Shown here piece by piece: positions 51,793-61,092 of a DNA stretch of 64,000 nt. Positions within the stretch are counted from its first letter, which is position 1. Each line of letters begins with the position of its first letter. The stretch is from contig NZ_OU015319.1 of NCBI RefSeq assembly GCF_907163125.1, positions 186,001 through 250,000 of the forward strand. Direction: 5' to 3'. Source of the stretch: Cloacibacterium caeni. GTDB taxonomy: Bacteria; Bacteroidota; Bacteroidia; Flavobacteriales; Weeksellaceae. The notes under the pieces are model-generated. The model was given only the letters and a program-made list of their open reading frames with translations. It was not told the origin of the DNA and did no database searches. Both the position numbers and the translations under genes were made by a program.

Positions 51793-53097
51793 TTATTTAA
51801 AGGTTATAGCAAATGTAAGATTATGTGCTGATAAACCTTCACTTCTTTTATAAAAACTATATCTGAAATCTACACTTTTAAAAATCTTAGATTCTAAAGG
51901 TAAATAATGAAGATTTAACCCAATGTTTTGGCTATTAAAACTAGATAAATCATAGTCTGAAGAATAATATTTTTCGCCAGGATTGTGTTGTCCGTAAGGT
52001 TTAAAATAATCATTGCTGGTCTGATGATGATATCTATAAAAAGGACTTAATGAAACAAATGGCGAAATTTTTATCGGGATTTCTAATTGTGCAGTATGTG
52101 CTTTGATTCCCCAATCATCAAAGAAATATCGATAATAGGTTCTGAAAATAAATGTTTCGCCCAAGAAATAATTGAGTCTCATTCCTAATGGGATTTTCAT
52201 TCTTTGCATAGGCAATTTTTCGCTGGAAACCGTATTATTGGTAAAATAAACTCTGTTATAAGGAATAGAAAGTAAACCATCTTGAAATGCAAAATCTGCC
52301 AACAATGAAACTTGTAATCTTGGATTGATAATTTGAGAATAGGCAAAATTTACACTATAAGAATTTTTATTCCAAAGTTTATAATTATCATCGCCTCCTT
52401 CATGTTCGTCTTCGTCATCGTCAGCTATTTTGTTGTTTACTCCTGTATTAACTGGTCTAAGTTCTACTGGTAAAATTTCTAGTCTTTGGTCAAAAAATGC
52501 CATTGCTTTTACACTGAACTCAGCATTATTATCTTGAGACGCTTTTACAAAAGAAAGTTCACCACCAATGGATTGATAGTCAAATTCTCGGGAATAGTAA
52601 GCTCCAATTCCATAAGTAGTATTTCGTTCTAAATTTTTAGCAAAATAATTAATAGAAGGATAAATTCTCCAACCTACAAATTTAGAAGAAGCACCAGTAA
52701 CTCCGCTAGTTCCACTAGAAGCAGCAGTTTTGGCACTTATTTTTCCAGAATATATATTGGTAGGGGAACCATCTGGAACATTATTAATTAATTTGGTAGA
52801 AGCAGAAGTGTGATGGTCTACTGCTACAGCAACGTCTAGTCTATGTTCATATTTTTGACTGTTTTTAAGTAATCTTACCTGTATAGAATTAGAAATATTG
52901 GTCAAAGCTTCATCACCTTTTCCCCCGCCAATAGAAGAGTGGTCACCTTCCTGAGTGTAATATCCTGATACAAAGTTAATTTCGTCAATTTTCAGTTTTC
53001 TCGCTTCGTAAAGTGAGTCTTTTTCTTGTGCTTTTGATTTTCCAAAGAAACCAAAAGTGATGGCTAGTAAAAATACGGATACTATGCTTTTTTTCAT
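51793..53097 (-). CDS. DUF3570 outer membrane beta-barrel protein
   Basis: 434 residues with a signal peptide ending GKSKAQ. The body is rich in alternating strands ending with an aromatic residue (YSINFAYSQIINPRLQVSL type), as in outer membrane barrels, and ends AHNLTFAITFK. An Asp/Glu-rich loop with DDDEDEHEGGDD sits at about 210-223. It matches DUF3570, a family regularly found with DUF4266 and ApbE genes. Its role is not known; an outer membrane pore or scaffold is plausible. Confidence 0.85.
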   Translation of the reverse strand: MKKSIVSVFLLAITFGFFGKSKAQEKDSLYEARKLKIDEINFVSGYYTQEGDHSSIGGGKGDEALTNISNSIQVRLLKNSQKYEHRLDVAVAVDHHTSASTKLINNVPDGSPTNIYSGKISAKTAASSGTSGVTGASSKFVGWRIYPSINYFAKNLERNTTYGIGAYYSREFDYQSIGGELSFVKASQDNNAEFSVKAMAFFDQRLEILPVELRPVNTGVNNKIADDDEDEHEGGDDNYKLWNKNSYSVNFAYSQIINPRLQVSLLADFAFQDGLLSIPYNRVYFTNNTVSSEKLPMQRMKIPLGMRLNYFLGETFIFRTYYRYFFDDWGIKAHTAQLEIPIKISPFVSLSPFYRYHHQTSNDYFKPYGQHNPGEKYYSSDYDLSSFNSQNIGLNLHYLPLESKIFKSVDFRYSFYKRSEGLSAHNLTFAITFK

Positions 53098-53127
53098 CGT
53101 TAATGATTATATAGATTCGTAATTTAC

Positions 53128-53346
53128 TTAGTTGCAACCGCAACCGCCACCGTTTTTCCCACCATCTGCACCAGAAGCTGCTTCTCTGTATAAAAGAAAA
53201 TTATTTTCTGTTTTTGCAGATTTTTTGGTAGAAAGTTGCATTTCACTATCGTTCACATAGTTTTTTTCGTATTCTTTTACAGAAACGCAGTTTTGCACCA
53301 TTATCGAGACGAAGAATAGTGCAAAAAATACTTTAATAGAGTTCAT
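53128..53346 (-). CDS. DUF4266 small lipoprotein with CGC tail
   Basis: 72 residues. The lipobox MVQNC gives a lipidated Cys at about 20. The middle is polar, and the end is the family hallmark: EAASGADGG, then GGGCGCN with two Cys separated by one Gly. The gene lies 2 bases after ApbE and 30 bases before DUF3570. The tail could anchor a cofactor or bind copper; that is not known. Confidence 0.88.
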   Translation of the reverse strand: MNSIKVFFALFFVSIMVQNCVSVKEYEKNYVNDSEMQLSTKKSAKTENNFLLYREAASGADGGKNGGGCGCN

Positions 53347-53348
53347 TT

Positions 53349-54269
53349 TTATATGATTTTGATGTTTTCTGAGTAATAAATATTGTTATCATCATCTATG
53401 ATGATGCATTCTATATCTTTCATTTGATTAATCAAAGAAAGTCCAGCTTTTATGCCCATAATCGAAATAGGTGTTGCGAAAGCATCAGAAATTTCTGCGT
53501 TTGGACTAATTACTGTTACGCTTTTAATTCCGTGAATAGGAAATCCTGTTTTTGGGTCTATGGTATGCGAATATTTTTTGCCATCAATCATCACGAATTT
53601 TTCATAATTTCCAGATGTTGCGATGGCTAAATCTGTTACTTCAAGCGTAGAAAATGGCATTCCCGAAAAATCAGGATGTGCAATTCCTATGGTCCAAGAT
53701 TTTCCGTTTTCGGGGATTCCCCAACAAGATAAATCTCCTGAAGCATTGATGATTCCTGCTTTTACACCAAGACTTTTTAGTAGATTTTTGGCTTTTTCTG
53801 CAGCATAGCCTTTTCCAATGCCCCCAAAACCAATTCTCATTCCTTTGTTTTTGAGGAAAACAGTTTTGTGCTCTGCGTCTAGTTCTATGTTTCTGTAATC
53901 AATTAAAGCGATGCTTTTTTTAGCCAAATCTTCATCTGGAAGCGAAGTCATTTCGGTGTCAAAATTCCAAAAACGCTTATCAATAGAGCCGTAAGTAATA
54001 TCAAAAGCTCCCTGAGTAATTTTAGAAATTTTCTTAGACCTTGCGATAATCGAAAAAGTTTCATCACTCACTTTTACAGGTTTTATTCCTGCATTTTCAT
54101 TGATGAGATTGGTTTCGCTGGTAGATTGATAAGTAGAGAGTAATGCTTCTATTCTAGAAATTTCTTCTACCGCTTTTTTTAGAAAAAAATCTGCTTCTGC
54201 ATCTGTTTTGGCTTCTACAGTAATTTCAAACCGATTTCCCATCAAAAGTTGGGTCAGTTTTTTTTGCAT
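53349..54269 (-). CDS. apbE: FAD:protein FMN transferase (ApbE)
   Basis: 306 residues. GGIGKGYAAEKA and YSHTIDPKTGFP with DAFATPISIMG are ApbE signatures, including the Mg-binding Asp and Thr. It transfers FMN from FAD to a Thr or Ser in an exported redox protein. No lipobox or clear signal peptide is seen at this start (MQKKLTQLLMGNRFEI), so the site of action is uncertain. No target with a classic FMN-binding domain is found in the window. It sits 1 base after the thioredoxin gene. Confidence 0.9.
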   Translation of the reverse strand: MQKKLTQLLMGNRFEITVEAKTDAEADFFLKKAVEEISRIEALLSTYQSTSETNLINENAGIKPVKVSDETFSIIARSKKISKITQGAFDITYGSIDKRFWNFDTEMTSLPDEDLAKKSIALIDYRNIELDAEHKTVFLKNKGMRIGFGGIGKGYAAEKAKNLLKSLGVKAGIINASGDLSCWGIPENGKSWTIGIAHPDFSGMPFSTLEVTDLAIATSGNYEKFVMIDGKKYSHTIDPKTGFPIHGIKSVTVISPNAEISDAFATPISIMGIKAGLSLINQMKDIECIIIDDDNNIYYSENIKII

Positions 54270-54270
54270 A

Positions 54271-54714
54271 TTATTTACCAGTAGATTGATTAATTTCTTG
54301 AATCATCGTATTTACAGTCGCATTATCAAAACCTTCCCAAGTTTTTAGAATTTTGCCATTAGCATTCAATAAGACCATTTTAGGAAAAACGCCTTGTTTA
54401 TTGTAAATGTCTGCTAATTCTTTATTTCTTGTAATGATATTGGCACTTAATTTCCCTTTTTTTCTAGGGAAATCTGCTTCTATATAGACTAGATTTTTAG
54501 AAATATACTCTTGGAAAATAGGGTCATCAATCACTTTTTTTTGCAGCTTAATACATGGAATGCACCAATCTGAGCCTGAAAATTTGAGTAGAATACTTTT
54601 GTTTTCCTGTTGAGCAGCGTCTTTAATTTGCTGAAACTTGCTAAATTTTTCTTGTGAAAAAACGAATAGGCTGAAGAGTAGTAATATGCTGAATATTACC
54701 TTTTTAGTTCTCAT
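54271..54714 (-). CDS. exported thioredoxin-family protein
   Basis: 147 residues with a signal peptide (LLLFSLFVFSQ) and a thioredoxin fold. The active site is CIPC in GSDWCIPCIKLQKKVID. The cis-proline region appears at GVFPKMVLLNANGK. It probably reduces disulfides in the periplasm, and could keep the Cys of the DUF4266 tail or the efflux parts reduced. It is the first of a tight set with apbE, DUF4266, DUF3570 and the MbfA-like gene. Confidence 0.9.
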   Translation of the reverse strand: MRTKKVIFSILLLFSLFVFSQEKFSKFQQIKDAAQQENKSILLKFSGSDWCIPCIKLQKKVIDDPIFQEYISKNLVYIEADFPRKKGKLSANIITRNKELADIYNKQGVFPKMVLLNANGKILKTWEGFDNATVNTMIQEINQSTGK

Positions 54715-54780
54715 TTATTTAAATTTTTAATTGTAACGTTGTAAATTGTGTAATTATTATAAAAATGTTTTAGAAAATAT

Positions 54781-55914
54781 TTATTCTTCTACATTTTTAA
54801 GTCCCATCAATAGATAATAAGCTCCTTTGGTTACAAATTTCTTGTTTTTAGCCTTTTCGTCAAGGTTCAAAATTTCTGTTCTACCATTTTCCGAATTTCC
54901 TATCGTTACAGGAAACATTTTATAGGTTTTTGGTTGTATTTCTTCAAAAATATATTGTTTGCCTTCCCAAGTAACTACTGCATCGTCTGGAACAGTATTG
55001 CCTGTTTCAGTTTTAGTTTCTACTCCGGCATTCATGTAAGTTCCGGGAATTAAACTCTTGTCATATTCTATAAAATGACAGTGAATAATCACTGATTTGT
55101 CTGGTTGAAAATCTCTACCGATTAAAATAACATTAGCTGCGTATTTTTTATCAGGATTTTGATTGGTATAGGCAAAAACTCTTTGGTTCAAAGCAATTTT
55201 ATTTAAATCTTTTTCAAAAACCTTTAATGCAAGATGAATATCATCCGTGTTTACTACGTCAAAAAGTCTTTCTGTAGGCGAAACATATTGTCCCATTTTC
55301 ACATTTACACTAGAAATATAACCAGAAACTGGTGATGTAACGGCTACACTTCTTTTGATATTTCCAGCGTTCAAATTATTTGGATTTATTCCAAGAGCTC
55401 TCAGTTTTTCGGCCATTCCTCTCATCAAAATATTTTGATTTTGAGCTTCAGTTTGGGCTAGTTGCATCGCTTTATCTGATGCGGCTTTGCTTTGATTTAA
55501 TTCACTTTGTCTAGCATAATCTTTTTGTGCGTAACCTAAATTAGATTTTGCCAAAAGATAATCCTGCTGCAACTGAACAATCTGTGGATCTTCTAAAACA
55601 GCTAAGGTTTCGCCTTTATCTACGTGCATTCCTGGCATATGACGAATAAAACGCACATAACCACCACTTGGTGCAGAAACGCTTGCTAAATTCTGTGGCG
55701 GCACATCTACAGCTCCGTTGAGGATAATTTTTGCTGAAATATCTTCGTATCCTAAATTTCCTATTTCTATACCCGCATTTTTGATTTGGTTATCGTTTAG
55801 TGTAATTTGGTTTTCAGCGGCTACTACTTCAAATTCTTCTTTGGCAGTTTCTTCTTTTTTGCCACAAGAAAAGAGTAGAAGCGTTATCGTTATAATTGAA
55901 ATTATTTTTTTCAT
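54781..55914 (-). CDS. RND efflux periplasmic adaptor (CusB/CzcB-like)
   Basis: 377 residues. The lipobox LLFSC gives C17. Membrane-fusion layout: barrel-sandwich halves (SAPSGGYVRFIRHMPGMHV, then VTSPVSGYISSVNVKMGQYV) around a helical hairpin (LQQDYLLAKSNLGYAQKDYA), then beta-barrel and membrane-proximal domains. It bridges the inner membrane pump (57856-61026) and the TolC-like channel. The Met-rich metal site of CusB is not obvious, so the metal cannot be named. Confidence 0.88.
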   Translation of the reverse strand: MKKIISIITITLLLFSCGKKEETAKEEFEVVAAENQITLNDNQIKNAGIEIGNLGYEDISAKIILNGAVDVPPQNLASVSAPSGGYVRFIRHMPGMHVDKGETLAVLEDPQIVQLQQDYLLAKSNLGYAQKDYARQSELNQSKAASDKAMQLAQTEAQNQNILMRGMAEKLRALGINPNNLNAGNIKRSVAVTSPVSGYISSVNVKMGQYVSPTERLFDVVNTDDIHLALKVFEKDLNKIALNQRVFAYTNQNPDKKYAANVILIGRDFQPDKSVIIHCHFIEYDKSLIPGTYMNAGVETKTETGNTVPDDAVVTWEGKQYIFEEIQPKTYKMFPVTIGNSENGRTEILNLDEKAKNKKFVTKGAYYLLMGLKNVEE

Positions 55915-55966
55915 TTTTGATTCATTTTTTGCTTAAAAAAAATTAAAATTTTCATTTGATTAAGGA

Positions 55967-56533
55967 TTATTCTCCTCCAATCATTTTAGAAACAATTCCT
56001 TTTTTGTTGGTCAATTCGGCAATGGTAATTCCTACAAAATGAAGGACGATGAATCCAGGCATCCAATAAATGGCTAGTTTGTGAATTTCTTCGGCTTTTT
56101 CTAGAATATTTTCTCCTGCTAATTCAAATTTTAGCATCATACCTGTTGCTGCTTCTACAGCCACTAAAAAGTAGAAAATAAAATAAATAGTCCCTTGGAA
56201 TTTGTCTTTTCCAGAAGCCGTTTTAGAAAAAGGATTAGGAAATTTAATGCCTTTTACCAGCATATAAATTATCCTTAAAACAAAAGCAAAAACGAGTACA
56301 TAAGCAAAGTTAACGTGCCACTCAAACATTGGATTGATAATGGATTTTGCAATAGCACGAACGCTTTCTTCTGGTAATTCTAAACCTTTAGCAGTAAGTT
56401 CGTTATTGATAGCAGCAGAAATGGTTTTTCTACCCATCCAATACATTCTTAAAAATCCAGTGGCTAATAATACGAACATTGAAATTGCGATAACCCAATG
56501 TATAATTCTATGTGTTGCGGTAAATTTTTTCAT
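55967..56533 (-). CDS. cytochrome b561-type membrane protein within the efflux operon
   Basis: 188 residues with four helices. Heme-ligand candidates are H8 and H12 in TATHRIIHWVIA, the His of FEWHVNFAYVLVF, and those of EEIHKLAIYWM and GFIVLHFVG. It belongs to the cytochrome b/b6-like di-heme family used in transmembrane electron transfer. It lies between the TolC-like gene (7 bases) and the adaptor gene (52 bases), an unusual place for an electron carrier. Confidence 0.88.
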   Translation of the reverse strand: MKKFTATHRIIHWVIAISMFVLLATGFLRMYWMGRKTISAAINNELTAKGLELPEESVRAIAKSIINPMFEWHVNFAYVLVFAFVLRIIYMLVKGIKFPNPFSKTASGKDKFQGTIYFIFYFLVAVEAATGMMLKFELAGENILEKAEEIHKLAIYWMPGFIVLHFVGITIAELTNKKGIVSKMIGGE

Positions 56534-56540
56534 CTTTTAA

Positions 56541-57761
56541 TTAATTATCGCTTTTCAGCGCGTTGATTTCTATAATAATATCATTGAGTTCTTTTAATCG
56601 ATCTGTGTATTTGTTTTCAATTTCAAATGCTTGATTCACTAAAAGAGTCCATTCTAAATAATTGATTTCTCCGGTATAATACTGGTTATTGGCAGTTTTT
56701 AAGATGCTTTCGCTGTTTGCCAAACCTGTTTTCTGATAGTAAGAAATCTCATTCGTTAGTTTTTGATAAAGATTAAAGTTCTGTGTGTATTGATTTTTTA
56801 GTTTCAATGAACCCAGTTGATAATTATTTTCAGCGATTTGTTGGTTGATTTTCTGAGCTTCAATCACTGATTTCTGAGCTGAATTAAAAACAGGTAAACC
56901 TATTCCGACCATTCCAGAGTGAAATCTTGCAGAACGTTCATAAAATTTATCATCTGCACCATTTCCGTACATCGACATATTGTTGTATCCAATGTTAAAA
57001 CTAGGAGTAAGCTTAGATTTTTCAGCTAAAAGTTTAGCGTTTTGAATGTTTTTTTCTTGTTCTAATTGTTTCAAAATAATTGGATTTCCAGAGAAATTTT
57101 CGCCAAGATTGTTAATATCTAAAACAGTATATTTTTCTTTATCATTTTGGTAAAAAGTTCCGTCATTGATTAGGAAATTAAATTTCTGTAAAGCAATTTC
57201 TCTGTCTTTTTCGAGTGCATTGAGTTGCAGTTCTGCTTGACTTCTCAAGTTTTCGGCAGTCGCTTTTTCTAAGAGATTGCTTTCTCCTTTTTTCAGTCTG
57301 AGTTCTGCTCTTTTGTAGTACTGAGAAAAGATGCTGTCTGCTTTTGTGAGCAGTTTTTTCTTCTCGTCTAGATATTTTAACTCATTGTAAATCAAAGAAA
57401 TTTCTTTTTTGATTTGCCATTTATGAACATCCAATTGTAGCGTAGAATTTTTATATTCTTCTGCTAAAACTTTCTTCTGACTGTTGTAAAATTTTGGCAA
57501 TCTAATCGTTTGAGAAACCGAAAATTTATTGTCAACATAAGCTGAATTCATTTGCCCGATTTCTCCAGATATCATCAATGGATCAATAACTGTAGCAGAA
57601 CGTTGCATTTTTTCTTGGTATTGTACCTTTAATGTTCCGTCTTTGATGTATAAGTTATTGTTCAGGGCTTTATTGATAGCACTTTCTAACGAAATAGGAG
57701 TTTGTGAAAATCCTAATCCAAAAATTAGAAAAGTGAATATTTTTAAAAATTTATCTTTCAT
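56541..57761 (-). CDS. TolC-family outer membrane efflux protein (CusC/CzcC-like)
   Basis: 406 residues from the ATG at 57759-57761 (MKDKFLKIFTFLIFGLGF with a signal ending near SQ). The frame is open to 57872, but the extra 37 residues are the translation of a palindromic repeat and are rejected. Long coiled-coil helices (QKKVLAEEYKNSTLQLDVHK, QAELQLNALEKDREIAL) alternate with short barrel strands. It forms the outer membrane exit for the RND pump. Confidence 0.88.
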   Translation of the reverse strand: MKDKFLKIFTFLIFGLGFSQTPISLESAINKALNNNLYIKDGTLKVQYQEKMQRSATVIDPLMISGEIGQMNSAYVDNKFSVSQTIRLPKFYNSQKKVLAEEYKNSTLQLDVHKWQIKKEISLIYNELKYLDEKKKLLTKADSIFSQYYKRAELRLKKGESNLLEKATAENLRSQAELQLNALEKDREIALQKFNFLINDGTFYQNDKEKYTVLDINNLGENFSGNPIILKQLEQEKNIQNAKLLAEKSKLTPSFNIGYNNMSMYGNGADDKFYERSARFHSGMVGIGLPVFNSAQKSVIEAQKINQQIAENNYQLGSLKLKNQYTQNFNLYQKLTNEISYYQKTGLANSESILKTANNQYYTGEINYLEWTLLVNQAFEIENKYTDRLKELNDIIIEINALKSDN

Positions 57762-57777
57762 TTTATTTGATTTATTT

Positions 57778-57852
57778 TTTACCACAGAGGTCACAGAGAA
57801 ATTATTAGAGTTCACGGTGTTCTCCTTGAAATTCTTTGTGTCTCTGTGTTTA
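57778..57852. repeat. palindromic element inside the efflux operon (CCACAGAGG arms)
   Basis: The left arm ACCACAGAGGTCACAGAGAA begins at about 57781, and the right arm TTCTTTGTGTCTCTGTGTTT ends at about 57851; they are imperfect inverted repeats. Each arm is itself a short direct repeat (CACAGAG). It fills the gap between the pump gene and the TolC-like gene on the minus strand, so it may fold in the mRNA and lower expression of the genes after the pump. Confidence 0.7.
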
Positions 57853-57855
57853 GAT

Positions 57856-60800
57856 TTATAGTTGGTATCCATCTTCAGTATCTTCTATTTCTTGCAATTT
57901 TCTATTTTTTTCAGGGAAATGTGCCTCAAACCAAATGTACATTACAGGTAATAGATAAAGTGTAAGGTAAGTGGCTAATAATAAGCCACCAATTACAACT
58001 GTAGCGAGAGGTCTCTGAACTTCTGCACCTTCACCTGTAGAAATTGCCATTGGCAAAAATCCTAAAGATGCAACAAATGCAGTCATTAAAACGGGTCTTA
58101 ATCTGGTTTTACCACCAATGATTACTGCAGTTTTTAAATCTGGTTGTATTGTTTTTTGGCGGTTAAATTCCGAAATAAGAACGATGCCATTTAAAACCGC
58201 AACCCCAAATAATGCGATGAAACCTACTCCCGCAGAAATACTGAAATTCATATCTCTTAACCAGAGTGAGAGGATTCCTCCAATCGCGGAAAGTGGAATG
58301 GCAGAGAAGATGAGCAATCCGTATTTTACGGAATTAAATGCAAAATATAGCATCAATAAAATTAAAAATAAACTCACCGGAACGGCTATTGCTAAACGTG
58401 ATTTCGCTTGTTGAAGATTTTCAAAAGTTCCACCATATTTTATGGAATAACCAGCAGGAAGTTTCAGTTGTTTTTCTACATTTTGTTGTAAATCTTCTAC
58501 CGTAGATTGTATATCTCGGTTTCTAACATTGAAGCCAACAATAATTCTTCGCTGAGCATTTTCACGCTGAATTTGGTTGATGCTTTCCTTTAATTCCACA
58601 TTTGCAACTGTACTGAGTGGAATTTCAATTCCAGAAGGAGTAGAGATGAGTAGATTATTGACATCGTCTACATTTTTTCTTTGGTTTCCGTCTAAACGAA
58701 CCACCAAATCAAATTTCTTTTCTCCTTCAAATACAGAGCCTGTAGCTTGTCCCGCGAAAGCGGTATTCACGATATTATTTACATCACTTACATTAAGTCC
58801 AAACTGTGACATGGCTTCACGTTTGTAAGTAATTACAATCTGTGGCATTCCTGAAACGGGCTCTACATAAATGTTTTGTGCGCCTTCAATTTTTTTAGAA
58901 ATTTGACCTAACTTTTCAGCATAAACTTTTAAGGTGTCAAGATTTTCTCCAAAAATTTTACAAACTACGTCTTGTCTTGCTCCTGTCATTAATTCGTTAA
59001 ATCTCATTGCAACAGGATATTGGAAAGAGTAAGTCACGCCAATCATATTTTTCTTCAATTCGGCGGACATTTTTTCTGAAAGTTCATCATAAGTTGTTGC
59101 AGAAGTCCATTCAGCACGAGGTTTTAAGATAATCATCATATCACTCGCGTCAATTGGCATTGGATCGGTTGGGATTTCGGAACTTCCTGTTTTTCCTACA
59201 ATTTTTTCAATTTCTGGGAATTTTTTCATCAAAATCTGTGATGACTTTTGAACAGCATCTGTAGAAGTTTTCAGATTACTGCCTGGTAAAACTCTGGTGT
59301 CTACTGCGAAATCTCCTTCAGGAAGACTAGGAATAAATTCTCCACCTAATCTGGTCATTATAAAGACTGCAAAGAAAAATACAGCAACAATTCCGAAGAA
59401 TATTAAATTAGGAATTTTTAAAACTCTTTCTAATGATTTATCGTAGTTTTTCTCAATTTTTTCAATCATTTTATCCGAAATGGTCTTCTTATTGTCAATT
59501 TTTTTAGACAAAACAAGAGAGCTCATCATCGGGATATAGGTTAAAGAAAGAATAAATGCTCCCAATAATGCAAAAATTACAGTTTGCGCCATCGGAATAA
59601 ACATTTTGCCTTCTACGCCTTCCAAAGTGAGAATTGGTAAGTAAACGATAAGGATAATGATTTGTCCAAACACCGCCGAATTCATCATTTTGCTGGAAGA
59701 AGTATAGACTTCGTCATCCATCATGGTTTGAGAAATGCTTTGATTTTGATAGATTTTCAAGTGTTGTAATCTATGCAAAACCGCTTCTACAATAATGACG
59801 GCTCCATCTACAATTAACCCGAAATCTAATGCGCCTAGACTCATTAAATTCCCTGAAACTCCAAAAATATTCATCATAATGATGGCAAAAAGCATGGAGA
59901 GCGGAATAACAGAAGCTACCAAAAATCCAGCACGCAGATTCCCTAGGAATAACACCAATACGAAAACTACAATTAATGCCCCTTCTAAAAGGTTTTTCTC
60001 TACCGTTCCGATGGCATTATTTACCATTTTGGTTCGGTCTAAGAATGCATCAATTTTTACGCCTTCTGGTAAAGTTTTCTGGATTTCTTCTATTCTTGTT
60101 TTTACTTTTTTAATGACTTCGTTTGAGTTTTCTCCTTTCATCATCATCACCACGGCTCCTGCAACTTCTCCTTGTCCGTTGTAAGTCATTGCGCCGTATC
60201 TGATGGCTTTTCCGTATTGTACGGTTCCAATATTTTTAATCAAAATTGGAGTTCCGTCTTCTAAATTTTTAACTACAGTGTTCTCAATATCTGTAATTTT
60301 TCCCATTAATCCTTCGGTTCTGATAAAAAGAACACTCGGACCTTTTTCTATATAAGCGCCACCAGTATTTTGATTGTTCTTTTGTAATGCATCAAAAACT
60401 TCGGTCATGGTTACACCCATAGATTTCAGTTGAGATGGATTTACAGCAACTTCATATTGCTTTAAATCTCCACCAAAACTCGCTACATCTGCAACTCCTT
60501 CAGTTCCTAATAATTGTCTACGAACAATCCAATCTTGAATGGTTCTGAGTTGCATCGCATTGTAGCGGTGTTCATAACCTTTTTTTGGGCGAACTACATA
60601 TTGATAAATTTCTCCTAAACCTGTAGAAATGGGTGCCATAGAAGGCGTTCCCAAACTGGTAGGAATATCTTTAGAAACTTGCTGAAGCCTTTCTGCAACT
60701 TGTTGACGTGCCCAATGTAAATCTACTTCATCTTTAAAAACAATAGTAATTACAGAAAGCCCGAAACGCGAAAAACTACGCATTTGTTTAATTCCTGCAA

Positions 60801-61026
60801 TGTTATTATTGGCTTGTTCTAGCGGAAAAGTGATGAATCTTTCTACATCTGGTGCTCCCAAACTTGGGGAAACGGTAATAATCTGTACCTGATTGTCTGT
60901 AATATCAGGTACCGCATCGATAGGTAATTTTCTTACCTCAAATATTCCATAAATGATTAATCCAAGCGTGAATAAAGCGATAATCAGTTTATTCTTGATG
61001 GAAAATTCTATGATTTTGTTAAGCAT
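57856..61026 (-). CDS. heavy-metal efflux RND permease (CusA/CzcA family)
   Basis: 1,056 residues with the HME-RND plan: N-terminal helix, porter domain, TM2-6, second porter domain, TM8-12. DFGLIVDGAVIIVEAVLHR holds the TM4 Asp region used for proton relay. FIPSLPEGDFAVDTRVLPGS and SRFGLSVITIVFKD are family signatures. It exports monovalent (Cu, Ag) or divalent (Zn, Co, Cd) cations; the metal cannot be told from what I see. It follows the unknown paralogue gene by 66 bases. Confidence 0.93.
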   Translation of the reverse strand: MLNKIIEFSIKNKLIIALFTLGLIIYGIFEVRKLPIDAVPDITDNQVQIITVSPSLGAPDVERFITFPLEQANNNIAGIKQMRSFSRFGLSVITIVFKDEVDLHWARQQVAERLQQVSKDIPTSLGTPSMAPISTGLGEIYQYVVRPKKGYEHRYNAMQLRTIQDWIVRRQLLGTEGVADVASFGGDLKQYEVAVNPSQLKSMGVTMTEVFDALQKNNQNTGGAYIEKGPSVLFIRTEGLMGKITDIENTVVKNLEDGTPILIKNIGTVQYGKAIRYGAMTYNGQGEVAGAVVMMMKGENSNEVIKKVKTRIEEIQKTLPEGVKIDAFLDRTKMVNNAIGTVEKNLLEGALIVVFVLVLFLGNLRAGFLVASVIPLSMLFAIIMMNIFGVSGNLMSLGALDFGLIVDGAVIIVEAVLHRLQHLKIYQNQSISQTMMDDEVYTSSSKMMNSAVFGQIIILIVYLPILTLEGVEGKMFIPMAQTVIFALLGAFILSLTYIPMMSSLVLSKKIDNKKTISDKMIEKIEKNYDKSLERVLKIPNLIFFGIVAVFFFAVFIMTRLGGEFIPSLPEGDFAVDTRVLPGSNLKTSTDAVQKSSQILMKKFPEIEKIVGKTGSSEIPTDPMPIDASDMMIILKPRAEWTSATTYDELSEKMSAELKKNMIGVTYSFQYPVAMRFNELMTGARQDVVCKIFGENLDTLKVYAEKLGQISKKIEGAQNIYVEPVSGMPQIVITYKREAMSQFGLNVSDVNNIVNTAFAGQATGSVFEGEKKFDLVVRLDGNQRKNVDDVNNLLISTPSGIEIPLSTVANVELKESINQIQRENAQRRIIVGFNVRNRDIQSTVEDLQQNVEKQLKLPAGYSIKYGGTFENLQQAKSRLAIAVPVSLFLILLMLYFAFNSVKYGLLIFSAIPLSAIGGILSLWLRDMNFSISAGVGFIALFGVAVLNGIVLISEFNRQKTIQPDLKTAVIIGGKTRLRPVLMTAFVASLGFLPMAISTGEGAEVQRPLATVVIGGLLLATYLTLYLLPVMYIWFEAHFPEKNRKLQEIEDTEDGYQL

Positions 61027-61092
61027 TTTAATTTAATTTATAGAGTGAAACGTCTCAAAACCAAATAGTAATGAGTTTTCTATACCAATAAA

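Noticed and set aside
57762-57872. N-terminal extension of the TolC-like protein
   Set aside because: It is the translation of a palindromic repeat (Lys/Asn/Ser-rich) and would hide the signal peptide starting at 57761.
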